Positions 31,202 through 39,952 of a stretch of DNA of 42,387 nucleotides are shown in pieces. This DNA is from Deltaproteobacteria bacterium (GTDB lineage: Bacteria > Desulfobacterota > JADFXK01), in assembly GCA_015233625.1 (NCBI GenBank), contig JADFXK010000001.1:9537-51923 (forward strand), given 5' to 3'. The notes under the pieces are model-generated. The model was not told where the DNA came from. It did not search any database and saw nothing but the letters and a program-made list of their open reading frames with translations. Each line of letters begins with the position of its first letter. Positions within the stretch are counted from its first letter, which is position 1. A program made the translations under genes and the position numbers.

Positions 31202-31687
31202 TTGACTGAATCTTTAAAAAAATACTTAATCCTGATATACGTCGCTGTGCCTGTCCTTATTTTGGATCAGGTGACCAAGGCGATCATTCTTCGGAAGTTG
31301 ACCTTGCACCAGAGCCTGGAGGTGATTCCGGGTTTCTTCAATATTTGCTATGTCCGGAACAAGGGTGCGGCCTTCGGCGTTCTGAATAATCTTTCACCAT
31401 CTTTAACCCGCTATTTATTTATCGCCGTCGGGATCTTGGCCGTGGTGGTCATCGCCTATCTGGTCAATCAAATCAAAGAGGACGGCCGAGGGATGGTGAT
31501 CGCCTTGGGATTGGTCCTGGGCGGGGCGGTGGGCAATAATCTAATCGATCGGGTCAGATGGGGGGAAGTCATCGATTTCCTAGACGTCTACGTCAAGTCC
31601 TATCACTGGCCGGTATTTAATGTCGCTGACTCCGCCATTAGCGTCGGGGCAATTCTTTTGGCCTATCAGATCATCAGGAGGATTTAA
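31202..31687 (+). CDS. lspA: Lipoprotein signal peptidase II
   Basis: 161 aa; LDQVTKAIIL, NKGAAFG, NLIDRVRWGEVIDFLDVY, FNVADSAISVG. Confidence 0.96.
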   Translation: MTESLKKYLILIYVAVPVLILDQVTKAIILRKLTLHQSLEVIPGFFNICYVRNKGAAFGVLNNLSPSLTRYLFIAVGILAVVVIAYLVNQIKEDGRGMVIALGLVLGGAVGNNLIDRVRWGEVIDFLDVYVKSYHWPVFNVADSAISVGAILLAYQIIRRI

Positions 31688-31689
31688 TC

Positions 31690-32475
31690 ATGTTCCCGAC
31701 CATTGTCCGGCTGGGTCCTTTGGCCATCCACACTTACGGTGTTCTTATCGCCACGGCTTTTCTGGCCGGCGTGGGCCTGGCCATGCGGGAAGCCCGGCGG
31801 TTGGGCCAGGACCCGACCAAGGTCATGGACCTGTCTCTATATATCGTCATCTCCGCCATTGTTGGTTCCCGCTTACTCTATGTCCTGCTTAAATTTGATT
31901 ACTATATCAAAAAGCCCCTAAATATCTTTATGATTTGGGAAGGCGGGCTGGTCTTTTACGGTGGTTTGATAGGTGCCTTGATCGTGGGTCTGTGGTACAT
32001 GCGGCGGCATGGGCTGAATATGTGGCAGACCTGCGATATCTTTGCTCCGTCTCTGCCGCTGGGCCAGGCCATTGGCCGGCTGGGTTGTTTTTCGGCGGGA
32101 TGTTGCTATGGCAGCCCCACCAACCTCCCCTGGGCCGTGACCTTCACCAATCCCGAGACCTTGGCCTCACCCCTGGGCGTGCCGATCCATCCCACCCAGT
32201 TGTATTCTTCGGCCATTGGTTTGGTGATTTTCCTCATTCTAATGATCATGCGGAAACACAAAAAGTTCGACGGCCAGTTGATCTGGGTCTATGTCGTCTT
32301 GTCGGGAATAGGACGTTTCTTCGACGAATTCTGCCGGGCTGATTTCCGCGGTCCGGAAGTCTTCGGCGTCATTTCCACCACCCAGGCGATCAGCATTGTC
32401 AGCGTCATAGTCGGCGTGGTCATGCTCATCATCTTAGGCAAGAAGCACCAGTTGGCACCTAGGCCCAACCCGTGA
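31690..32475 (+). CDS. lgt: Prolipoprotein diacylglyceryl transferase
   Basis: 261 aa; IWEGGLVFYGGLIGA, GRLGCFSAGCCYG, PIHPTQLYSS. Confidence 0.97.
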   Translation: MFPTIVRLGPLAIHTYGVLIATAFLAGVGLAMREARRLGQDPTKVMDLSLYIVISAIVGSRLLYVLLKFDYYIKKPLNIFMIWEGGLVFYGGLIGALIVGLWYMRRHGLNMWQTCDIFAPSLPLGQAIGRLGCFSAGCCYGSPTNLPWAVTFTNPETLASPLGVPIHPTQLYSSAIGLVIFLILMIMRKHKKFDGQLIWVYVVLSGIGRFFDEFCRADFRGPEVFGVISTTQAISIVSVIVGVVMLIILGKKHQLAPRPNP

Positions 32476-32501
32476 AACTAACCACCTAAGCAAAAAACAC
32501 G

Positions 32502-32546
32502 ACGCAGAGGTTTTCAGAGTTTCTCGAAGACCTCTGCGTTTTTTTA
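32502..32546 (+). terminator. Rho-independent terminator downstream of lspA-lgt
   Basis: ACGCAGAGGT...ACCTCTGCGT stem followed by T-run. Confidence 0.8.
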
Positions 32547-32600
32547 TCCAGAAGACTCTGTGATGCCGTGTTCCAGTCCGGTACAGCACCTCGTTGGCCG

Positions 32601-33347
32601 TTATCTCCGCATCCCCCGAAGCGTTTCTTCGCTGTAGCCCCACCCCTTGCACGACGGGACGTCGATGAGAATGAAATCAGCATCTTTGTAAGCTTCAAAA
32701 TTCAAGGGTGCCTCGGTATCGATTCGGGCCTGCCCGCCTTCCTCAACCTGCCGGCCATTGATGGCTAACATCCCCTTGGTCAGGTAGACGAAGATCCGAC
32801 GCCCGCGGGTGGCCTCGAAGGACAGCTCCTGGTCCTTATCCAGGTCGGCCCGGTAAATAGTCGCGTCTGCGTGTAACGTAACGGTATCCGGAATGCCCCG
32901 CCCGGAAGCCACCGGGAAAAGTGTGTTCATCCATAACACTGGCGCATATGTTTTTTGGTCATAGGTTGGCTGAAGTCCGGATTTGTCCGGGAAGATCCAG
33001 ATTTGATAGAAATGGACTGGATTATCGGCCAGATTGAATTCGGAATGGGTTAGCCCGGTCCCGGCTGACATACGTTGGACATCATTGGCCTGGATGACCG
33101 CCTGGTTGCCCATGCTGTCCTCATGCGTGATTTCGCCCTGGAGGACGATAGTGACGATCTCCATTTCCTGGTGGGGATGAGTCGGGAAGCCGGTTCCCGG
33201 GGCCACCACATCATCATTAAACACCCGCAAAGCGCCAAACTGGATGTTGTGCGGATCGAAATAGTTGGCGAATGAAAACAACCAGTAGGTCTTCAGCCAG
33301 CCGAAGTTGCTGAAATGGCGCTCCTCTTTCCTGATGATCTGAATCAT
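32601..33347 (-). CDS. Pirin-family protein
   Basis: MIQIIRKEERHFSNFGWLKTYWLFSFANYFDPHNIQFGALRVFNDDVVAPGTGFPTHPHQEMEIVTIVLQGEITHEDSMGN cupin core; supplied ORF start (33452) probably over-extended. Confidence 0.92.
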   Translation of the reverse strand: MIQIIRKEERHFSNFGWLKTYWLFSFANYFDPHNIQFGALRVFNDDVVAPGTGFPTHPHQEMEIVTIVLQGEITHEDSMGNQAVIQANDVQRMSAGTGLTHSEFNLADNPVHFYQIWIFPDKSGLQPTYDQKTYAPVLWMNTLFPVASGRGIPDTVTLHADATIYRADLDKDQELSFEATRGRRIFVYLTKGMLAINGRQVEEGGQARIDTEAPLNFEAYKDADFILIDVPSCKGWGYSEETLRGMRR

Positions 33348-33357
33348 ATCTCTCCTC

Positions 33358-35199
33358 CTACAAGGCGCAGGGGCAACCGGCCGACCAGAAACGCCCGTCT
33401 GAACCCATGATGACCAGATGGGCATGATTGCCGTCGGGATGCAGGTACCCACAATCGCCGTGCGTGTGCTTGGGCGGGGCGGAGTTGGAATTGTCGTAGC
33501 CTCCGTATCGGGCCACGGGAGACCAGTCCGGGCTGACCGGCGGCATCGGCGGGGCTAGTTCGGAGAACTCTGCTGCGGCATACACGGGTTTTCCGCCTAA
33601 TATGGTCAGGACGCTCTCAATGCCGCGGATCTCATCTTCCTCGACAGCGAAATAATCCGCATTCAAGACGGCCAGGTCAGCCAGATAGCCACTCACCAGC
33701 CGGCCTTTGCGATGGTCATCCCGGCTGAACCAGGCGCTGCCGGAGGTGTACAGCCTCAAAGCTTCCTCGCGACTGAGTCGGGACTTCTTATCGCCGGTAA
33801 GGAGGGTCCCGCCCACGCCCTTGCCAGACACCAGCCACCACAGACAGGTCCAGGGATGATACGAGGCCACCCGAGTTCCGTCTGTTCCGGCCCCGACCGG
33901 CAGGCCCAGTTCCATCATTTTCCGGATTGGCGGTTTGGCCTCCACGGCGGCTCGTCCGTAGCGCCGGATGAAGTATTCCCCCTGGTAGGCCATCCGATGC
34001 TGCACGGCGATGCCTCCGCCCAGGTTCAGGATGCGTTCCATGTTTTGCGGGGTAATCGTTTCGGCGTGGTCGATGAACCAGCGCAGATCATCGATGGGCG
34101 TGTCCCGGTGCACCCTCTCGAATAGATCCAGAAAACGGCCGATGGATTCATTGTAAGTGGCATGGATCCGCCAGGGCCATCGGGCTTCCGCCAGTTTCCG
34201 GATCACCTGTTCCAGTTCGATGTCCATAACCGGCCGGAGTTCGGGGCGAGGCTGCAAAAAATTCTCGAAATCGGCCGCACTCCACACCAGATTCTCGCCG
34301 GCCCCGTTGACCCGGAGCAGGTCGTCGCCGTCACCGGGATGGGTCAGGCCCAGCCACCGGGTGTAATCCTCCGCTTCGGTCCCGGATTTCTGGGCGAACA
34401 GGCTGTAGGCGATCCGGACAGTCAGGTCCCCCGCGTTGGCCAGTTGGCGGATGACCGCATAGTCTTCCGGGTAGTTCTGACCGCCCCCACCCGCATCTGA
34501 GGCGCTGGTGATGCCGAACCGGTTTAGTTCCCTCATGAAATGGCGCGTGGAATTCAACTGGTCCGGGAAGTTCAACTTGGGGGCGGTGGCGATGGCCGAA
34601 TAGAGGATCAGGGCATTGGGTTCGGCGATGAGCAGACCGGTGGGTTGGCCGCGGGCGTCCCGGGCGATCACGCCGCCTGGGGGATTGGGAGTGGTTTCAT
34701 CAAAGCTCAGGGCCCGTAATGCGGCCCGGTTAAGCAGGGCGCAATCGTACAGGTGCAGGACAAAAACGGGAGTGTCCGGAGCGGCCGCGTTGATCTCTTC
34801 CAGGGTCGGCATCCGGCCTTCGGCAAACTGCAGTTCACTCCAGCCGCCGATAACCCGGACCCACTGGGGCGGCGGAGTCCGCTGGGCCTGTTCCTGGAGC
34901 CGACGCATGGCCTCGGCGATCCGGGGCACGCCATCCCACCGCAGTTCCAGGTTGTAAAACAGCCCGGCCCGGATGACGTGCAGGTGGGAGTCGTTGAGCC
35001 CGGGGATCACCCGGCGGCGTCGAAGGTCAATCTGCCGGGTCCCGGCATCACCCAGAGCCAGGATGGTCCGATCATCACCCCCGGCCGTGACCAGTCCGTC
35101 TTTAACGGCCAGGGCGGTGACTTCCGGCTGCCGCGGATCATTGGTGGTGATCCGGCCGTTGTACAGAATCAATTCCGGGGCCGGGTTGGGGCCGGTCAT
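33358..35199 (-). CDS. YtcJ-like metal-dependent amidohydrolase
   Basis: 613 aa; VIPGLNDSHLHVIRAG, FIDHAETI, VGAGTDGTRVASYHPW, GYLADLAVLNADYF. Confidence 0.9.
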   Translation of the reverse strand: MTGPNPAPELILYNGRITTNDPRQPEVTALAVKDGLVTAGGDDRTILALGDAGTRQIDLRRRRVIPGLNDSHLHVIRAGLFYNLELRWDGVPRIAEAMRRLQEQAQRTPPPQWVRVIGGWSELQFAEGRMPTLEEINAAAPDTPVFVLHLYDCALLNRAALRALSFDETTPNPPGGVIARDARGQPTGLLIAEPNALILYSAIATAPKLNFPDQLNSTRHFMRELNRFGITSASDAGGGGQNYPEDYAVIRQLANAGDLTVRIAYSLFAQKSGTEAEDYTRWLGLTHPGDGDDLLRVNGAGENLVWSAADFENFLQPRPELRPVMDIELEQVIRKLAEARWPWRIHATYNESIGRFLDLFERVHRDTPIDDLRWFIDHAETITPQNMERILNLGGGIAVQHRMAYQGEYFIRRYGRAAVEAKPPIRKMMELGLPVGAGTDGTRVASYHPWTCLWWLVSGKGVGGTLLTGDKKSRLSREEALRLYTSGSAWFSRDDHRKGRLVSGYLADLAVLNADYFAVEEDEIRGIESVLTILGGKPVYAAAEFSELAPPMPPVSPDWSPVARYGGYDNSNSAPPKHTHGDCGYLHPDGNHAHLVIMGSDGRFWSAGCPCAL

Positions 35200-35284
35200 A
35201 TCGTTCTCTCCCTTTCTGATTTCCTCATCCGGTTTGCGTTCGGCGAGTTCGCTGGGCGATCAGGCAACTGCGGTTAGCAAACCA

Positions 35285-35488
35285 AGACTTTATCCGCAGA
35301 TTACTCAGATTTTCGCAGATTAAGAAAATGCAAAATGATAGTGTCAGAAGGCTTGCATCCAGGCCGCGGTCGGCCAAAGTTCAGCAAATGATCGCAAAGT
35401 CTGTAGTCTCTTTAATCTGCGTTCATCTGCGTAATCTGCGGATACATTTTTTATTTCCCGATTTATAGGGCCCGTCAACCTTAGGTTT
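35285..35488 (+). repeat. Dispersed repeat copy 3
   Basis: GACTTTATCCGCAGATTACTCAGA...GGCTTGCATCCAGGCCGCGGTCGGCCAAAGTTCAG...TTTAATCTGCGTTCATCTGCGTAATCTGCGGATAC. Confidence 0.85.
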
Positions 35489-35493
35489 TTACA

Positions 35494-36174
35494 CTATTTC
35501 TTCACCACATGCGGATTTTGGGCGGCCTGGGGAGCCTTGTGGACCATGGAATAGGCATACTCGATGCCGCAGCCGTAAGCGCCCGCATGTTCCCGGAACA
35601 GTTGCATGAGCGCATTATAGTGATCATGGTTGGCCCAGTCCCGCTGGAACTCCAGCACCGTGGCCACGGTGGTCATAGGCACGGCCCCCGCCTGGACACA
35701 CCGCCGGATAGCCGCATCATGAGCGACGTGGGAGGTGGCCCCACAGGCATCCTCCACGATGTAGACGTTGTAGCCTTCCTTGAGCATAGCCAGGGTGGGC
35801 CAGGTGACGCAGACCTCCGTCCACAGCCCGGCCACGACGATGTTCTTCTTCCCCGTGGCTTTGACGGCTTCCCGGAACGCGGGCGAGTCCCACGAATTCA
35901 TGCTGGAGCGCTCAATGGGCTGCCGGCCCGGAAGAGCATCCATCAGTTGCGGCCAGATGTAGCCGCTAAACGATTCCGTCTCCACCGCGGTCAAGATGGT
36001 GGGGATGCCGAACTCCCTGGCCCCCTTGGCCAGCAGAACCACATTGTTCATCAGAAGCAGCCGATCGATGTTGGCCACACCGAAAATCATCTGCGGTTGA
36101 TGATCAATGAAGACCACCGCGCAGTTGTCCTTGGTAATAAGGCCACTATCAGTGCCGGGTAGGATGTTCGCCAT
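35494..36174 (-). CDS. Isochorismatase-family cysteine hydrolase (YcaC-like)
   Basis: From MANILPGTDSGL; AVVFIDHQPQMIFGV, NIVVAGLWTEVCVTWPTLAMLKEGYNVYIVEDACGATS. Confidence 0.92.
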   Translation of the reverse strand: MANILPGTDSGLITKDNCAVVFIDHQPQMIFGVANIDRLLLMNNVVLLAKGAREFGIPTILTAVETESFSGYIWPQLMDALPGRQPIERSSMNSWDSPAFREAVKATGKKNIVVAGLWTEVCVTWPTLAMLKEGYNVYIVEDACGATSHVAHDAAIRRCVQAGAVPMTTVATVLEFQRDWANHDHYNALMQLFREHAGAYGCGIEYAYSMVHKAPQAAQNPHVVKK

Positions 36175-36254
36175 GGGACTTCCTCCTTTATCCGTTGTGT
36201 TATCCAACATCAAAACTCTTCTGTGTCGCAATCGACAGCCCCGCCGCAGCCGAG

Positions 36255-36460
36255 GACCATGATTTAATCCGCAGATTGCGCCGATTGGCGCAGATTAAAA
36301 GCAATGCAAAACGCTTGTGCCCGAAGGCTTGCATCCAGGCCTCGGTCGGCCAAAGTTCAGAAAATGATCGCCTGGTCTGTGGTCTCTTTAATCTGCGTTC
36401 ATCTGCGTAATCTGCGGATACCTTTTTGGCCCCCAAATTACCAGACTCGTCGAACTCAGG
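36255..36460 (+). repeat. Dispersed repeat copy 4
   Basis: GACCATGATTTAATCCGCAGATTGCGCC...GGCTTGCATCCAGGCCTCGGTCGGCCAAAGTTCAG...TTTAATCTGCGTTCATCTGCGTAATCTGCGGATAC...ACTCGTCGAACTCAGG. Confidence 0.85.
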
Positions 36461-36647
36461 TTATTCATAGGAAATCAGGTTGCGGCAGGCAGGAAGGGAT
36501 GCCCTCGACCAAACGCGGCTCAAATTCCAAGCATGATATGAGCATTCACTCGGTTTGTAAATAGGGCGGGGGATTCATTTCTCTGGTGATTTTCCCGATT
36601 GGGCATGGATTTTTCCCGGTGGGGTTCATATGGGGGGATGGGTTCGA

Positions 36648-37364
36648 CTAGATGCTGCTCTCTCGTGGTTTAAGAATCATCTTCACTTCGACAACTCGCT
36701 GCTCTCGCGTGGATTGTCCAACAATGCGTACTCGCTGTTCCTCAGTAAACATTTCCAGGACCGTATCAAATTGCTCGACCGGAAAGCTACATTGTCGTTC
36801 TGGTTCACCAATAATCTCTCTCAAAGTAAATGTATATTTATCGCGATCAAGCTCTCTGATGATTCCTTCTTTATCAAATAGGGAAAATTCATCATCCGCT
36901 GAGGTGACTTGTTTTATAATCTCCCCTGGTATATTCTCTTCTTTTATCTGTTGGCCTGTGGCCTTAATCGGCAGTACCGGTTCCAGGTGCGGATAAAGCA
37001 GCACGTCTGCCTCTGGAAGTGCGTCTTCCGGTAAATCTTTTATTTGAATCTGCCAAGACTTCCTGACGCCCCAGTCGGTAGTCGTAATATCAACGAGCCA
37101 CATTATAGGTTGGTCTAATGCCTCCCGAATGGAAATAGTCCCTAACTTCAATTTGTCCACTATTGATGGGCGAGTCGGAGCCACCACGTATCGCAGTATA
37201 TCATCCTGATCATCGCTCAAGTAGGCGATAGCCAAACCGTTCAACGGAGTTTTAAAAGTAAAAATCAACGGTTCGTTGTATTCATACAGCATTTCTTCCG
37301 GAGGAAATAAGTTTCCGATGAGTTCCACCGGGTATTCAGGAGCGCTTACATCCCAAAGAGCCAT
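36648..37364 (-). CDS. Hypothetical protein (second gene of a two-gene operon)
   Basis: 238 aa ORF starting 2 bp after the upstream minus-strand ORF ends. Confidence 0.65.
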   Translation of the reverse strand: MALWDVSAPEYPVELIGNLFPPEEMLYEYNEPLIFTFKTPLNGLAIAYLSDDQDDILRYVVAPTRPSIVDKLKLGTISIREALDQPIMWLVDITTTDWGVRKSWQIQIKDLPEDALPEADVLLYPHLEPVLPIKATGQQIKEENIPGEIIKQVTSADDEFSLFDKEGIIRELDRDKYTFTLREIIGEPERQCSFPVEQFDTVLEMFTEEQRVRIVGQSTREQRVVEVKMILKPRESSI

Positions 37365-37366
37365 GG

Positions 37367-37747
37367 TTATCCCCTGAATATTTCTTGAAAAGTTAAATGG
37401 CTATATTTCCAAAAAGTGGCATGACTCGGTACAGGTCCCTCGGTCATTTTAATCTTACCATGCTCCGGCTTGAGGTCAGCCACAATTATATACCTTTTTC
37501 TACGTGGAAACAACCGGCGTATTTCCACCGCATCTTCGACTGTCGTAGATACAGATAATCCACATCGTTGACACAGGTCCTGTCCCGGTTTGACTGGAAC
37601 ATTCATTTCGTGGAAAGTCTCAATATCGTGCTCACCGGGAGGATTTTCCTTTGAATGCCCATAAGCCGTAATATTTGCATCAACAGCGTCAGCCGGAGGA
37701 CAATTGGCCGGCCAGTCGTCTGGAAATCGCAATTCATCTTCTGGCAT
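37367..37747 (-). CDS. Hypothetical protein (first gene of a two-gene operon)
   Basis: 126 aa; CQRCGL motif; tightly coupled to 36648..37364. Confidence 0.65.
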   Translation of the reverse strand: MPEDELRFPDDWPANCPPADAVDANITAYGHSKENPPGEHDIETFHEMNVPVKPGQDLCQRCGLSVSTTVEDAVEIRRLFPRRKRYIIVADLKPEHGKIKMTEGPVPSHATFWKYSHLTFQEIFRG

Positions 37748-38095
37748 TCGGTTCTCTCCGGTTCGTTTTCACATTATCCTCGTAAAAAATTGATTGATTT
37801 CCTTACGCTATATTTTTTTGAAAGTCAAGAAAGCAGTCGGCCGCCGGTCCCACGACCGGGAGACGAAGTTGCGTGGACCATGCCAGCCGAGCATCTTCTA
37901 GCACCTTGTGATCTTGGCGTTGAGCGAAAAGCCCGCTTCGATAAGCGAAAGGCACCGGCCTTGAACCATGCCTTCAAGGAATGATTCAGGAAAATGTCCA
38001 AGGTAATCTGTCAACGGAGGCTCATTTTGAACGAAACATTGAGCCACGTCGCACATAGTCGCGCAAGAAGCTGAACGGCCGTTCGCTGCGTCGGG

Positions 38096-38560
38096 TTAAG
38101 TCCTTTGATGCGCGTAATGTTTCATTGCCCCTCTGGCTAGCATGCCAACAAGCAAGCATACTACTATGGACCATATAGCTTCTGCAAATATTAAAATGGG
38201 GTATTCAAAGAAATCCTGAGGAGTTATTAAGAAAAAAGTAATTTTCCGAAAAGATTCTCCCCCGATAGCAAATAAAAGCAAGTGGGCGATGACTCTTGCC
38301 TTGGCCGTGCAAGCAATGAGTGCTGCTGGTATTCCAAATGAGATTGACCTAAACAAAAAATGATAAAATAGAACCCGAGGATGGATTACGATTTCATACT
38401 CTCGGGCAACTCTAAAACTATCTTGAATTCCAGTCACGTTTCGAAATTCCACTACGACCGACCAGAATATGGTGTTTTCAGCCGCCGCCAATAATAAGGA
38501 AGCAAGCAAGAACACTATCAATGCTATCAGTAAGCAGTCTATGTTTATTTTTTTCATCAC
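38096..38560 (-). CDS. Hypothetical integral membrane protein
   Basis: 154 aa with several hydrophobic segments. Confidence 0.6.
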   Translation of the reverse strand: MMKKINIDCLLIALIVFLLASLLLAAAENTIFWSVVVEFRNVTGIQDSFRVAREYEIVIHPRVLFYHFLFRSISFGIPAALIACTAKARVIAHLLLFAIGGESFRKITFFLITPQDFFEYPILIFAEAIWSIVVCLLVGMLARGAMKHYAHQRT

Positions 38561-38570
38561 ATATCACGAG

Positions 38571-38648
38571 CTTCACCAATCCGGAGACCCTGGCCTCACT
38601 ACTGGGCGTGCCGATCCATCCCACTCAATTATATTCTTTGACGATTGA
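38571..38648 (+). pseudogene. Fragment of an lgt-like gene
   Basis: cttcaccaatccggagaccctggcctcactactgggcgtgccgatccatcccactcaattatattctt aligns with 32142..32219 within lgt (about 10 mismatches over ~78 nt by eye). Confidence 0.8.
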
Positions 38649-38720
38649 CTTATATGTTTGATAAGGTAGTTTTTGGCATGCCTTAATTTGAAGAGACCCA
38701 CACTTGGAATTTTGCATAAG

Positions 38721-38793
38721 GCTCGGACGCAAATAGCTCAGGGGATGGCAAGAAGTGCAGCTTTTTGCCATCCCCTGGAACGCAATGTTAGAT
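38721..38793 (-). other. Palindromic attC-like element (degenerate at one end)
   Basis: ATCTAAC box next to the stop codon of 38796..39785, then CAGGGGATGGCAA/TTGCCATCCCCTG perfect 13-bp stem. Confidence 0.3.
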
Positions 38794-38795
38794 AT

Positions 38796-39785
38796 CTATT
38801 TAGTGCGTACCAGTTTGAGTTTCCCATCTGATCCCGCTACTCGGGTAGGAATAACTGATCTATCGAGATCACCTTTTATAGTTTCAAAGAGATCGCGTGC
38901 AAATAGCTTATTGCCAATATGCCAGGAGTGATCGAAAGAGCCTAAGACATTCGTTTGGTCTGCCTTTTTGATCTCTTCATTTGAATCAAGTACCCTGAAG
39001 TAATCTGTGCAATCGATATTTACACCCTTTGTCGGAGCGTCGGCGGGCAATCCTACACGCCCAACTCGTGGTGCCAGACCTAGGCGCTTTGCATTGGATA
39101 GCTTCAACACCGAGTCACACAAGTTTGAGTAGTTCGTCAACCTGGTACAGTGCCTATACAAAGAATCTGTTGAGCTATTTCCATTAGTTAAAGAGGAAGA
39201 GGAGATATCGCCACCAATGAACGCAACCTGGCTGACAGTCCATGAGTTATTTGGTAGACGGGCGTCGTCGGCGTCGTCAAAGGCCTCTCGGATTACGTAT
39301 GCACCGGTTGAATGGCCGAGCAAATGGATATTGATGGTGCAATCCGGAGCTTGTCGAGCTGATAGTGCCAAAATTCCATCGGACACAAGTTGCATAGCCG
39401 TTTTCTTCGCATCGTGTCTGTCTTCCAGGTAGTTGATAGCCCAGTCATCGCTTGGCCAGTCGAATGACAAAATTTCACCTTTAAAACCTACGGAAGTCAA
39501 ATCACTCTTGAGCTGTGCATGGCGATCCATCACGGTTTTCTGGTTGTTGTTGTACCCATGCACAAATACGAGCAAATCACCTCGATCTCGCCCGCCGTTA
39601 CGAGAATCTTTGCCCCACGTTGCAGCCGTGCGTAGTTTCTTAAACCATTGATTAGTGTTCTTCACTGCCTGCTTTGGTGATGGAAGGTCGCCTTCCGGAA
39701 CAATCAAGAATAAGGATGGTCCGGGTTCGGCTATAAAGACACCACCTTCCACGGCACGGGCGCACATGACAAATTGGTCAGCCAT
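38796..39785 (-). CDS. Alpha/beta hydrolase (DUF900-like)
   Basis: 329 aa; LLVFVHGYNNNQ, ILSFDWPSDD, INIHLLGHSTGAYVIREAF (GHSTG nucleophile elbow). Confidence 0.85.
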   Translation of the reverse strand: MADQFVMCARAVEGGVFIAEPGPSLFLIVPEGDLPSPKQAVKNTNQWFKKLRTAATWGKDSRNGGRDRGDLLVFVHGYNNNQKTVMDRHAQLKSDLTSVGFKGEILSFDWPSDDWAINYLEDRHDAKKTAMQLVSDGILALSARQAPDCTINIHLLGHSTGAYVIREAFDDADDARLPNNSWTVSQVAFIGGDISSSSLTNGNSSTDSLYRHCTRLTNYSNLCDSVLKLSNAKRLGLAPRVGRVGLPADAPTKGVNIDCTDYFRVLDSNEEIKKADQTNVLGSFDHSWHIGNKLFARDLFETIKGDLDRSVIPTRVAGSDGKLKLVRTK

Positions 39786-39807
39786 TCTATTCTCCTATAG
39801 TGGTAAA

Positions 39808-39907
39808 GCCTAACGCCCGCCACCAGCCACTGCCGGAAGCCGAACCGACGCAGGAGCATAGGCTGTTCCCAGTCGGCTGCAAACCCTTGTCGGCTAGGAC
39901 GTTAGAA
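39808..39907 (-). other. Candidate integron attC site
   Basis: Minus strand TTCTAAC-GTCCTAGCCGAC...GTGGCTGGTGGCGGGC-GTTAGGC; R' GTTAGGC fits GTTRRRY; AACGTCC pairs with GGGCGTT; located between two cassette-like ORFs, next ATG ~28 nt after R'. Confidence 0.5.
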
Positions 39908-39952
39908 CAGACATTGGCAAGGTCTAAGGTGAGTTTGCCTCCTGGGTTGGTA

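Noticed and set aside
38085-38105. ACTTAAC/GTTAAGT overlapping the stop of the 154 aa membrane protein as a third attC boundary
   Set aside because: Matches the short consensus, but no complementary partner end within the expected ~60-150 bp on either strand; could be chance
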